A stretch of DNA of 64,000 bases from assembly GCA_963802635.1 (NCBI GenBank), contig CAWDJJ010000001.1, forward strand, positions 62,001-126,000, read 5' to 3'. Below the pieces are notes generated by a model that did not search any database, was not told where the DNA came from, and worked only from the letters and a program-made list of their open reading frames with translations. Numbering within the stretch: position 1 is the first letter of the stretch; every line of letters begins with the position of its first letter. This stretch comes from CAVTLG01 sp963802635. GTDB lineage: Bacteria > Chloroflexota > Ktedonobacteria > Ktedonobacterales > Ktedonobacteraceae. The position numbers and the translations under genes were made by a program. Below, piece by piece: positions 9,195 through 18,030 of this stretch.

Positions 9195-11655
9195 TGAGCT
9201 TCAACGAAAATGTGGGTTGGCGTCTTCCTCCTGCTGGCATAGAGACATAACAGGTATTGATATCCAGATGAATGATGTCATCCTGGTCCACATCCAATTC
9301 TTTGGCAAGAATGGCGGCATCCTGTGCCGACACATTAAAGGTGATTGTCTGTCGCACATTGGCTTGTATCGTTGGCAATAAGAGAGGGTTCAATTTCTGG
9401 AGGTATTCCAGCGATTGTGTCGATAAGAAGAAAGTTGCGCCGTATTTGTGCAGCTCGGACAGTGAGCGGTAATCCGCGCCAGCCACACGCTGAAATTCAT
9501 CAAGGATAATGGGCAAGCGTGTCGTTGTGTCATGACTTTGTTCTGCCAGTGTGCTTTGTATGAGTCCGAGTAATGTAGCGCCGATCATCGAGGCAACTTC
9601 ACTGCCTACGATGCCTTTGGCGAGTTTGAATAGGATGATCTTGCGTTCCTCAATCAACTGGGAAAGTTTGAATGTTGATACACTTTGTCCCAGAATGCGC
9701 CGCGCGATCATACTTTCAAATTTTGCCACTTTGGCAGCGATTGGATTGATGACATCACGTTGCTGTACCAATGATAATGGCTCATAATATTCACGCCACC
9801 AGCGATGAAGATAATCATCCTGTATCTGCTGTAAGAGCGTATGGCAGAAGTTTGCGTTCGTGAGCAAAGGTAAGACGTCCAGCAAAGTGTATTGCAAGCC
9901 AGGTCCTTGTTGAGCATCCTGCTCAACCAGAATTTTGTTGGCCTCAAAGAGCGTGCGCAAACTCATTTCGAAAGCGTTTTCCATCTTGGCTCCCCAGCTA
10001 GAGACCCAGATTTGCGCCAACATTTTGAGCAGGTCGGCAATAAACTTATCACGGCCACGTCCAAGCGTTACGTCTAATGGATTCAAACCGACCGAAGCTT
10101 TTGTATCGGAGAGGTCGATGAAGACAACATCCTCAGCTCGTTCGGACGGCACCAGTTGTAACACATTTTCACAGAGGTCCCCGAAAGGATCAATCAGCAC
10201 CAGGCCGCCTAGATGCATTGCCTCTTGCGCGATATGCTGAATAAAAGTGCTTTTGCCTTCTCCCGCCTTGCCTCCAATCAAGGTGTGGAAAGTAAAAAAT
10301 TCTGGCGTGAGCGCGAACGGAAAATGATAGCCTGCGTGGTCGGAATAGCCAATCGGCGTACAGCCTTGCGACAGGTGCGTCACTGCCGGAGGAATCAAGA
10401 AAGTGCGTGCTCTGCGATGTTCGACCAGGGCCAGTTCTGGCAGTACGCTGGGGTGTGGCATATGCCAGAGGGATGCTAGGGCATCTACACTCACGATATG
10501 ACGAGAGCGGCGTAATCCTGCTTGCCATCCCTGCCCTATGCGCGTGGTATTGGCACGCAGTAGATGCATAGCCTCTGCGTGAGAGAGATTCTTGGGGACA
10601 AAGAAGGCTCCGTTCGCCATATGAAATTGGCGATACGCGGCAACTATACGTAACAGAAGGTCTTTGTGCTCTTGCTTTTGGGTCCTTTCCGCAGAAAAAC
10701 GCTCCATAATCGATGTTGGTTGGGCCTGCCAGGACGCTCTGGGTCCAATCACATAAAGGCGTAAGCGTGTGCGATAGGCGAAACGCGAAACTTTCTGGTT
10801 TACGACCCTTGGATCGTATAATGTACGATGGTAAAAGAGGAAACGCCAGAGCGAATAGACCGCGACGATCAGCAATTCCAGTAGCAGTATCCCTCCAAAG
10901 TACTCGGCTATCTGGATGTTTTGGGCTACCGTCACATGGGAGCCTTTGCCTGTGATGATTTCCGTGAGCGCTTTCCACATCTCACTGGAAACCCACGTGC
11001 GTGTGAGGTACATCAATGCGGCGATGGCACCAACGTTAAGTGCAACGATTGCACTTGTGTTTTGTGAGAAGAGTGCAATCATGCGCTGTTGCTCTTTCGC
11101 ACGCATCTCTGGTTCAATAGGATGTTCCACGGCCCTGCGCAAATTCCAACGCGACCAGTTACTCGCTTCTGGGATCAAGGCCACTTGTGTGATCACACGC
11201 GTCTGGTCAGGCAAGCGGCTGAGTGCAGCGAGCAAACCAAGCAGTGGATCGTTTCCCTCGTTTTGCGTCTCCTGCCATGTGCGCAATGGAAGGTAGGCGG
11301 CAGCCCCTGCGACAAGTTCAACGGCTGTCACCGTTTCATTCTCTTCGAGGCGGAAGGGATCATCGTGCTCATTGAGTGGGTAGATATCGCTCTGCGGATA
11401 CTGGGCACGCAATAATGTTTCAGCATGATCGAGTGCAGTCTGTGTGGTCGCTCGTATGATAAAACTACGCCGATTGGGTGTGCCTGCTAGCTCTAAGGCG
11501 ACTGGATGCCGTCTATCAAGGACTAGACTTTGCATTGTTGCCTCTAGCGCAATAGAATGCTCCCTACTTGCATGCAAAGGTGGAATAATCTGGAGCGCCA
11601 GAGTAGGTGAGGAAGCATAATGGCCTTCCGAAGTTACTGCTGGTTTCATGTGCAT
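9178..11655 (-). CDS. VirD4/VirB4-type conjugative DNA-transfer ATPase
   Basis: The product has 825 residues. Two hydrophobic segments lie near residues 200-218 and 252-272. The Walker A motif GGKAGEGKST is at about 461-470. The Walker B region LPIILDEFQRV is near residue 700 and is followed by a sensor-like FFLSTQSLEYL. This order (membrane helices, then an FtsK/HerA-class motor with DEFQ) matches the TraG/TrwB/VirD4 coupling proteins and VirB4-like ATPases. It would use ATP at the inner membrane to move DNA or protein. No relaxase, pilin or other transfer gene is seen apart from the possible VirB8-like protein at 7357, so a complete type IV system is not shown. The next gene overlaps its 3' end. 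Confidence 0.8.
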   Translation of the reverse strand: MHMKPAVTSEGHYASSPTLALQIIPPLHASREHSIALEATMQSLVLDRRHPVALELAGTPNRRSFIIRATTQTALDHAETLLRAQYPQSDIYPLNEHDDPFRLEENETVTAVELVAGAAAYLPLRTWQETQNEGNDPLLGLLAALSRLPDQTRVITQVALIPEASNWSRWNLRRAVEHPIEPEMRAKEQQRMIALFSQNTSAIVALNVGAIAALMYLTRTWVSSEMWKALTEIITGKGSHVTVAQNIQIAEYFGGILLLELLIVAVYSLWRFLFYHRTLYDPRVVNQKVSRFAYRTRLRLYVIGPRASWQAQPTSIMERFSAERTQKQEHKDLLLRIVAAYRQFHMANGAFFVPKNLSHAEAMHLLRANTTRIGQGWQAGLRRSRHIVSVDALASLWHMPHPSVLPELALVEHRRARTFLIPPAVTHLSQGCTPIGYSDHAGYHFPFALTPEFFTFHTLIGGKAGEGKSTFIQHIAQEAMHLGGLVLIDPFGDLCENVLQLVPSERAEDVVFIDLSDTKASVGLNPLDVTLGRGRDKFIADLLKMLAQIWVSSWGAKMENAFEMSLRTLFEANKILVEQDAQQGPGLQYTLLDVLPLLTNANFCHTLLQQIQDDYLHRWWREYYEPLSLVQQRDVINPIAAKVAKFESMIARRILGQSVSTFKLSQLIEERKIILFKLAKGIVGSEVASMIGATLLGLIQSTLAEQSHDTTTRLPIILDEFQRVAGADYRSLSELHKYGATFFLSTQSLEYLQKLNPLLLPTIQANVRQTITFNVSAQDAAILAKELDVDQDDIIHLDINTCYVSMPAGGRRQPTFSLKLNALDA

Positions 11656-12254
11656 CAGAATGAGCTACGCATGTTCTCCGGCACGTATACCAGAGACGTA
11701 GCGTGCCTCCTTTCTTCATCAATGCGACTATGTATGTTCTACTCTTTTATAGAGATAAGTCCATGTAATGGTAATCGTATATAATATTATATTATATTCT
11801 TGCCTTGACATACGTCAAGAGTATGATAATAAGCAAAAAATAAAAGAAAAAACAAACAGAGATACGGCTATCTCGCAACAAGTGTAGTGGGCAGAAAAAC
11901 AAAAAACGCCTACTTCAACTGTCTATTTTTCTGTATTATTTGCCGCTGAATAGGCTCATATTGCCAGCTTGGCGGGCTTCTGGGCTATGCTAATCTTGCT
12001 TTAGCTTGTAAACAGAATTGTCCCTATTTTCCTCTGCCAGATACGCTCTTCTTCTGTTATTATTGTCTTTAGGAGGATAGGTAAGCACGTAATTACATAG
12101 GCTTGCTGACTCTCTACACGGATAATATACACACTAGTATAGTCAAAGATTTTATATTGCCTTGTATTCAGATGAGAACGGTGTCGTAGCAGCGTTGCCA
12201 GATGGAAGAAGAACGCGTTTCTGAATGCATATTGGGTATAAGGAGTATGCACTT
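11656..12254. other. AT-rich divergent spacer with an operator-like site and one repeat arm
   Basis: This region separates the ATPase gene (minus) from the winged-helix gene at 12255 (plus). 11760-11860 is strongly AT-rich. At about 11805 a TTGACA-like hexamer lies inside a 6-base inverted repeat (CTTGAC, four bases, GTCAAG), which could be an operator over a promoter; support is weak. The repeat arm at 12151-12178 is listed separately. Confidence 0.35.
12151..12178 (+). repeat. Arm of a dispersed palindromic repeat family
   Basis: This 28-base arm begins TTTATATTGCCTTG and continues to GATGAGAA. It matches the reverse complement of 12793-12820 at 26 of 28 positions, so inverted copies flank the winged-helix gene at 12255. 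A third related copy lies at 42259. Confidence 0.7.
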
Positions 12255-12752
12255 ATGAGAACACAATTCGTGCAACTCAATACTACAGATGTACCTGCTC
12301 TATGTGCTGGACATTGGTTGATGTTGAATGCAAATGAGCGCATTGTTACTCTACTGGGGCCTGAACGCATTTACGCGCAGTGCCGCTTTTCAAATAGCGC
12401 TTTTCGCCTCTTGTTTCTTTTGTTGCGCGCGCCTCATGGGGCGAATTATGCAGAATTGTTGGCTTGCTTGCGTTGTTCAGATACGGTTTTTCGTCGCTTG
12501 CTTACGACGAGTTCACATGAGGATGTCCTTGTCATTCTGGCACCACAAATTGATCGCTGGAATAAACATCTTGAACGCAGTGCGCTGCAAGGCAATGCTG
12601 TATTGGAGCGTGAACTCAAAATGGTGCGCCGCGCAGCGAAAGAACGGCATGGTGTCAATGCACTTCTCAAGCAGAATGGTTTTGCTTTAACAGTGAAGGC
12701 GATGTATCGTAAAGGGTATCTTCTGACGCGTGCACCAACCATGAGGGCATAA
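12255..12752 (+). CDS. Divergent stand-alone winged-helix protein
   Basis: The product has 165 residues from the ATG at 12255; AAGGAG lies 11 bases upstream, and another in-frame ATG at 12225 is possible. Residues 45-55 (SAFRLLFLLLR) match the first helix of the OmpR/PhoB effector domain. The C-terminal FALTVKAMYRKGYLL matches its wing hairpin, with a helical insertion between. It has no receiver domain. The gene is flanked by inverted copies of one repeat, and its own stop codon lies inside the right-hand repeat, so the natural C-terminus may have been altered by repeat insertion. The function is probably transcriptional control of an unknown target. Confidence 0.6.
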   Translation: MRTQFVQLNTTDVPALCAGHWLMLNANERIVTLLGPERIYAQCRFSNSAFRLLFLLLRAPHGANYAELLACLRCSDTVFRRLLTTSSHEDVLVILAPQIDRWNKHLERSALQGNAVLERELKMVRRAAKERHGVNALLKQNGFALTVKAMYRKGYLLTRAPTMRA

Positions 12753-12820
12753 TACCCATAGGCATTTAGATGAGAAATGTGCCGCGGCACATTTCTCATC
12801 TAAATGCAAGGCAATATAAA
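12747..12820. repeat. Palindromic repeat element with a perfect 46-base palindrome
   Basis: 12762-12807 is a perfect 46-base palindrome (two 23-base arms, no loop) centred on GTGCCGCGGCAC. It is flanked by GCATAATACCCATAGGCATT (12747-12766, partly within the palindrome) and the reverse complement of TTATATTGCCTTGCATT. Both flanks recur at 42259-42304 with a shorter centre. The TAA stop of the upstream gene is inside the element. It would form a strong hairpin in RNA and may also end transcription. Confidence 0.85.
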
Positions 12821-12853
12821 CATAAAAAAGCGCGGAAGGTCAGGAGCGGCCAG

Positions 12854-14574
12854 TCATTTTATGCTCAATTGTGGTGGGCGTTCACGCGTGGCGATGCCCT
12901 GGACATTGGATGGGGTTGTACGTGAGGGGGCGATAACATGCAAGAGTTCGTTTATCTCTATGCTTGTATGGGACCCGATGATGTACTCGGCTATTGCATG
13001 ACCTGTTTGGAGATCGAACAGGTGAAAGAGCACTCCTGCATGGGCCTGGCGAATATACTTTAACGCGTACTGTCCAATTACAAAATATGGGCAGTGGGTC
13101 CCGCCATTGCCATAGAATTGCCACAAAAGCCATTGTGACAGATCCATCTGGCCGACTGGTTTGTCCACTAGCATCTGAGTAGCTAGCAGTATACGTATGC
13201 TTTTGGCTACCGCTAAAATGCGTTGTTCCTGCGCGTAGAGGCTGATATGCGCAATAGCGTCAGGAAATGCTATGGGTATACTTGCCAGGTGCGTCGTTTG
13301 CCAGTCGCACGGACGTAATATGGCCGAAAAAACTTTCTTGTCATGTACTTTGGCGTGGCTCATCGCCTCGTACGCTGCTGTGGTGCATATCGATGAGGCC
13401 AAAAATCTTCGCTGAGTAAACAAAGAATCAGGTTAGTCTGCTCGATAGCGTTAATGTGCTCATGCGCACTGCGCTGACCTTGCGCACCTATTGGCTGAAT
13501 TTGCACATTAGGAAAAGCATGCATGAGTAGCTCTAGCTGCTCTCGTATAGAGAACCAGAGTTTTTGGTCTTTGATCCCAGGTGAAACGATGGCATAGATA
13601 CTGCCTGGCTTAATAACCGAGGTTGTCTTGCTCGTTTGAGCTACGCTTACTGTAGCAGAAGTGGTCTGGTGTAGCTTCTGCATAATCGTCCTTACTATCT
13701 GCTGTACGCTTTTCATGCTAGTAGGACGCTGCTGTTCATCGATCTCGACCATGTCCATAACCAGTGCTTCTAAGTCAGGCATATGCAGCGAGAACGATTT
13801 AAAGTGAAACGGGTTTTGGGCCGGGTCCTCATTAGTGAGTATCTGGTGCAGCGTTGCTCCCAGACTGTAGATATCAGAACGAGGAGACGTTGCTTGTCGA
13901 TACTGTTCTGGTGGTGCATAGCCTGGTGATCCCAATGCTATGGTATCTTTGGTCTGACCTGGCTTAAACAGGCGTGCTATGCCAAAATCGATTAAATACA
14001 CCTGTCCTTGTGGGGTCAACATAATATTAGCCGGTTTCAAATCGCGAAAAATAACAGGTGGTTGTTGTGTATGGAGGTGGTGCAGTACTGCACAGAGCTG
14101 GTAACAGATATCGAGGACCTGCTCTATAGGTATACGTTGCCTTTGTTGTTGATAGGCCCGCCAGCGTTGCTCTAACGTCTCTCCCTGGATAAACTCCATC
14201 ACCAGGTACCGTCTTCCCTGCTCTGCGAACTGTTGATAAATATGGGGAAGGCTGCGATGATTGAGATGTGCGAGTATCTCTGCTTCGCGTGTAAAGGCGG
14301 CGATTGCTTCCTGGAGTTCCTGACCGGAGAGTCCATTCTGGCTCATCTCTTTCACCGCTACCACTTTTTGGCGTACATGCAGATCCAGCGCTTTATAAAC
14401 GGCTCCCATGCCCCCTTGTCCAATACGCTCCACGATGGCATAACGCTCATTGTTTAACAGCGTTTGTGCCGGTAGAAGGCCAGTAGCTGAGTTGTTAGCG
14501 GTTGGCCCGCCACACCAATTGCAGAAACGCGCACCGGCTTGATTTTCTTTGCCACATACTTGGCAGATATGCAT
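12854..14574 (-). CDS. Ser/Thr protein kinase fused to a C-terminal TIR domain; frame interrupted once
   Basis: The N-terminus has a zinc ribbon (Cys4-x2-Cys7, Cys18-x2-Cys21). The kinase domain (about 45-300) is intact: GQGGMGAVY loop, Lys75 in VAVK, FRDLKPAN with Asp178, DFG at 196-198, and APPEQY. From residue 325 the sequence turns into a TIR-like domain (IYAIVSPG, NLILCLLSEDF). The first frame stops soon after. A second frame continues in register as LASSICTTAAYEAMSHAKV and ILRPCDW, the standard rest of a TIR domain including its helix-C Glu. One base added to the A5 run at 13401-13405 joins both into 573 residues. The last 100 residues are unassigned. A signalling or NAD-consuming role is inferred. 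Confidence 0.75.
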
Positions 14575-14656
14575 TGCTCTATCCTTTTAGATCTTGCCCA
14601 CCAATAGGCGTAAATTTCAGCACCTACTCATACAACGGATTAGTATCCTCAACGCT

Positions 14657-16312
14657 TCACAGCAAGTCGAAAATGGGCGTAAAAGTGGGATTGGGTGTAG
14701 TGGTAGATTTGGGAGTGGGAGTGGGTTTAGGAGTAGGAGTAGGAGTAGGGGTAGGAGTAGGAGTGGGTTTAGGGGTAGGAGTAGGAGTGGGTTTAGGAGT
14801 AGGAGTGGGTTTAGGAGTAGGAGTGGGTTTAGGAGTGGGAGTGGGTTTAGGAGTGGGAGTGGGTTTAGGAGTGGGAGTGGGAGTGGGATTATACTGAATG
14901 ATGGGAGTAGATGATGACAATGGTGCTTTGGTCACTGTTGGTACTGGCGTTAATCTTGCTGTTTTCGTTATATATGCTGTCGCTTTTTTTATTTTCTGTT
15001 GCTCTTCTTTAATCGCTGGTGATGGAACCGCTGTAATGGTCGGCCAGATGAGCTGTGTGATATCATCCATTGCGCTTGTTTTGTGGATTGGCTGCCAGAA
15101 ATATGCGAAAAGTACCGCTCCTGGCAGCAGTACCGCAAGTGCAAGAGTTGCAATCCATAATTCCCAGGAGAAATTTTGTTTGGTGAGCGTACGCACTTTA
15201 TCAGTCGCTTTATAATGGAGGAGATCTGCTACGACTCTATTTGTCTGTTTTACTGTCTGGGGCTGTAGCGCGGGGATGGCGGTTGGCGTATCATATTCTG
15301 GAGCTGGGGCGGGTACTGTTTTGCGCTTATCCGTGATGGATGTGAGTATTTCGTTTGTTTCATCGTCAGTAGAGAGTACAGCGTCTTGTGGAAGGGGTAT
15401 GTCCTCCTGTGAATGGAAAGTCTTGCCGCTTTCATGCCCCTCATCCGTTTCGTCCTGGTCAGACAGAGTCACCTTTGCTGTTGGCTGTGTGTCTGTTAAT
15501 GGCTGTAGCAGAGCTGTATGCACGGCCTCTACAAAGGTGGCAATGCTGGAATGGCGCTCTAAAGGTTCCTTTGCCAGCGCTTTAAGGACCGCAACTTCCA
15601 GGGTCGACGGCAAATCAGCAACGAACTGTGTCAGGGGAGGAGGCTGCTCAGAAAGATGCTTGTCATGCCAGGTCGAAAGAGCGGCAGCCAGGAAAGGTGG
15701 ACGCCCTGTCAATAACTCATAGGCGATACAGCCCAGTGCATATTGATCACTCTCCTGGCTAACATTGCCTGTAAATTGTTCTGGAGCCATATAGCAGGCC
15801 GTACGTGCATCGGGCCGCTGCTGGAATTGCGCGACGTCAAGGAGACTATTCAAACGAAAATCGGTCAACATAGCCTCGTCGTTGCTGTCAAAGAGGATAT
15901 TCTCTGGTTTCAGATTAGCGTGCAGGACTCCCCAGGCATGGGCATAGGAGAGGGCATCACCGATGGTTGTAAGAATCTGCAATGTCTCTCGTGGGGAAGT
16001 GGGCAAGGGGATGTCCTTCAAACGCGTGTAAAGTGACGCCGATGACATATATTTCCTGATCACATAGGGATATCCTCGCTCGATGCCTCCGCTAATCGGC
16101 CAGAGAATATTGCGGTGATCTAGCTGCTGCAAAAAAGTGAGTTCCTGGAGAAAGTTTTCTTGTTCCTGCTCACTATGCAGGTCGAGTGAATCAAATGCTT
16201 TTATGCCGACGAGTTCGTCGGCATTTTCCTTAGAATGGGCGAGGTAAAGAACACTTAATTTCTTTCGAGCGATCTGTTCTAATAGTACGTATTCGAGAAA
16301 TATCTGGCTCAT
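14657..16312 (-). CDS. Membrane-anchored kinase-like protein with Asn in place of the catalytic Asp and a Pro-Thr stalk
   Basis: The product has 551 residues. Residues 1-265 have the STPK fold with Lys38 (VGIK), HANLKPEN (131-138) and MAPEQF (175-180). The glycine loop has no glycines (IARKKLS), the catalytic Asp of HRD is Asn133, and DFG reads DFR. Catalysis is therefore unlikely, though ATP binding through Lys38 and Asp151 is possible. A hydrophilic linker leads to one membrane helix (385-406). Outside, residues 476-540 are Pro-Thr repeats with Lys, a typical cell-wall-spanning stalk, with a short tail and no sensor domain. It lies 82 bases upstream of the kinase-TIR gene on the same strand and is probably co-expressed, perhaps as its regulator. 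Confidence 0.85.
   Translation of the reverse strand: MSQIFLEYVLLEQIARKKLSVLYLAHSKENADELVGIKAFDSLDLHSEQEQENFLQELTFLQQLDHRNILWPISGGIERGYPYVIRKYMSSASLYTRLKDIPLPTSPRETLQILTTIGDALSYAHAWGVLHANLKPENILFDSNDEAMLTDFRLNSLLDVAQFQQRPDARTACYMAPEQFTGNVSQESDQYALGCIAYELLTGRPPFLAAALSTWHDKHLSEQPPPLTQFVADLPSTLEVAVLKALAKEPLERHSSIATFVEAVHTALLQPLTDTQPTAKVTLSDQDETDEGHESGKTFHSQEDIPLPQDAVLSTDDETNEILTSITDKRKTVPAPAPEYDTPTAIPALQPQTVKQTNRVVADLLHYKATDKVRTLTKQNFSWELWIATLALAVLLPGAVLFAYFWQPIHKTSAMDDITQLIWPTITAVPSPAIKEEQQKIKKATAYITKTARLTPVPTVTKAPLSSSTPIIQYNPTPTPTPKPTPTPKPTPTPKPTPTPKPTPTPKPTPTPTPKPTPTPTPTPTPTPKPTPTPKSTTTPNPTFTPIFDLL
14690..14895 (-). repeat. Tandem repeat encoding the Pro-Thr stalk
   Basis: The plus strand shows about 200 bases of variants of GGAGTGGGTTTA and GGAGTAGGAGTA, all multiples of six bases. 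Read on the minus strand they encode PTPTPK-type repeats of the kinase-like protein. Repeat number is likely to vary between strains by slippage without breaking the frame. Confidence 0.85.
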
Positions 16313-16774
16313 CCTTTATACAGCGCAGAAATCCATCAGTGATGGGGAAAGCGCCCTCCTCTTTTCTTATATCATCCAGGCAGTCTCACTATGTATACAT
16401 GTCTATCATAGGGGTTTCATTTCCATAACATCAGTAGTGTCAACGCCAGGTTTTTCTTCAGAGTATACCGCAAAAAAGCAGGAAAAGTGCCACTGTAACG
16501 GCGTGTCTATGCTGTACACGTGCTATGGCAAAAGCATTTCTCGCTGTTATCATTAATTTGCCGAAAAAAACACACAAAAATTTTGCCCAATCAACCTATC
16601 TTCTCTGTACACTTACTATTAGGAAAATCTTTCTCTTTATATTGCCTATCGTCATTTGGCTGGATGAGCCAGATGCTCCGTCAGTTGAGCATGGCTGCCG
16701 AGAAGTTGCAGGCGAGCGACATAGCTAGCTGTATACTTATAGTTAGCCGCTCAAGAGAGCGTGAGAACTTTGTC
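16313..16774. other. Divergent spacer, mostly non-coding
   Basis: Spacer between the kinase-like gene (minus) and the winged-helix gene (plus). The frame of the latter is open back to 16520, but the sequence there does not look coding and no ribosome site is seen. No repeat or RNA gene is recognised. Confidence 0.4.
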
Positions 16775-17191
16775 ATGAATGCAAAAATTGCCGATCAGCT
16801 CTGTGAGGGTCCTCATCTCGTTGGATACGCCATTTATCATAATGATGCTTTTCATCATTTACAGGTAAATGGCAGGTTAGTCAAACTTTCGCCAACGGAA
16901 TATGTATTGTGCATGCGTTTATTCCGTCATTTCGAATGGTTGCAGCAATTTGCCCTGTTACAACGTGATGACCGTAAAATAGAAACACCAAATGTCTATG
17001 TGAGCTTTGAAGAGTTACAGCGTTGCGCTAACCTACTCGAACGCTTCCACGTGACAAAACACTTAAGCAATGCAAATGGGAAGTTGAAAATCCATGGCAT
17101 TACTATCACCTGCGTAGGAGATTGTGGCTACACGCTCGATTTTCAACGCAACACTGATTATAAGACGATGGCGCGTGTACGAGTTCCATAA
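16775..17191 (+). CDS. Stand-alone winged-helix (OmpR/PhoB C-terminal type) protein
   Basis: The product has 138 residues from the ATG at 16775. The start is uncertain: there is no good ribosome site, and an ATG at 16664 is also in frame. The LSPTEYVLCMRLF motif marks the first helix, and ITCVGDCGYTLDF marks the wing at the C-terminus, as in the orphan proteins at 3784 and 12255. No receiver is fused to it, but a lone receiver gene starts 81 bases later on the same strand. The pair could be a split response regulator, with receiver and effector on separate chains; this is inferred from gene order. Confidence 0.65.
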   Translation: MNAKIADQLCEGPHLVGYAIYHNDAFHHLQVNGRLVKLSPTEYVLCMRLFRHFEWLQQFALLQRDDRKIETPNVYVSFEELQRCANLLERFHVTKHLSNANGKLKIHGITITCVGDCGYTLDFQRNTDYKTMARVRVP

Positions 17192-17272
17192 TCTATGAAA
17201 CCCTTCTTTGCAGATAGGCGTACAGAGAGTAGCAACGTTTTTCGTTTTATACTGAAAAAGAAGGTACAATGT

Positions 17273-17671
17273 ATGCTAAACGATCAGGAAACAGCAGAGG
17301 AAGAAGAGCCATCTGAAAATGGGTTTGTGCTTGTAGTTGATGACGATGCAGCTATTGGAGAGTTGATTGTGGAAGCATTGAAGAGCGAGGGATCATATCG
17401 AGCAGCCTTTGTTCCTGACGGTTTCCAGGCGTTGAAGTTCATCAGAGATATCAAACCTGACTTGTTTTTGCTCGATTATCAACTCCCCCGTATGGATGGT
17501 CTTGAACTCTATGATCAGTTGTCGACTATAGAAAATGTGAAGCAAGTGCCCGTACTGTTTATTAGTGCAAGTTCCTCTTTTAATGCACTAAAAAAGCGAC
17601 AGTTGCATTACATCGAAAAACCATTCGAACTGGATGAACTTTTAAATTCCGTGAAACGATTATTGGGTTAG
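17273..17671 (+). CDS. Single-domain response regulator (CheY-like receiver)
   Basis: The product has 132 residues. The ATG at 17273 follows AAGAAGG with good spacing; an upstream in-frame ATG at 17195 lacks one. After an acidic tail of about 15 residues the receiver fold is complete: LVVDDDA acidic pocket, phospho-acceptor Asp in LLDYQLPRMDG, Ser/Thr switch in FISAS, and the conserved Lys in IEKPFE. No output domain follows. It would receive phosphate from a histidine kinase, none of which is encoded in this window. A winged-helix gene precedes it and a RiPP precursor gene follows after a strong hairpin. Confidence 0.9.
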   Translation: MLNDQETAEEEEPSENGFVLVVDDDAAIGELIVEALKSEGSYRAAFVPDGFQALKFIRDIKPDLFLLDYQLPRMDGLELYDQLSTIENVKQVPVLFISASSSFNALKKRQLHYIEKPFELDELLNSVKRLLG

Positions 17672-17689
17672 CCTCTTTCCGGCCTTTGT

Positions 17690-17736
17690 CAAACAGCAGT
17701 CTGCTTCAGTTGTTTTTGAGAGCAGGCTGCTGTTTG
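17690..17736 (+). terminator. Strong hairpin after the receiver gene, probable terminator
   Basis: Arms of 16 bases (17690-17705 and 17721-17736, beginning CAAACAGCAG) with one mismatch and a 15-base loop. No T-run follows, so it may be a rho-dependent or mRNA-stabilising end. It separates the receiver gene from the RiPP locus. Confidence 0.55.
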
Positions 17737-18030
17737 CTCAGCAGTACTCGACTTTATAATGTCAGTCTTCATGCGTCCTCTATATATGGAGGAATAGCTC
17801 TCCCCTTTTTGCAAGCAGGTGCTCTTCCAGGTGCTATACCGCGTATAGAGCGTATTATATGGTCGCGTCTGCCATATTTTATCATACATGTGTAGTATGT
17901 GTGTCCATAGAGATGACAAGTTTAGCCGCCTACTATGGACGTTCATTATCTATTATGTTAAGCTTATTGTAGCGTTTTTAAATTTGTGACGGTGGTAAGT
18001 TGCTCTAAAAAGCACAGAGGAGCAGAAAAA

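Noticed and set aside
10190..10978. 262-codon open frame on the minus strand
   Set aside because: It lies in another frame within the VirD4/VirB4-type ATPase gene, has no recognisable domain and atypical composition.
12762..12807. Phage or integrase attachment site
   Set aside because: The palindrome belongs to a repeat family with copies at gene ends; no integrase gene is near.
14502..14897. Gly/Val-repeat open frames on the plus strand
   Set aside because: They are the complement of the Pro-Thr stalk of the kinase-like gene; both frames arise from the six-base repeat.
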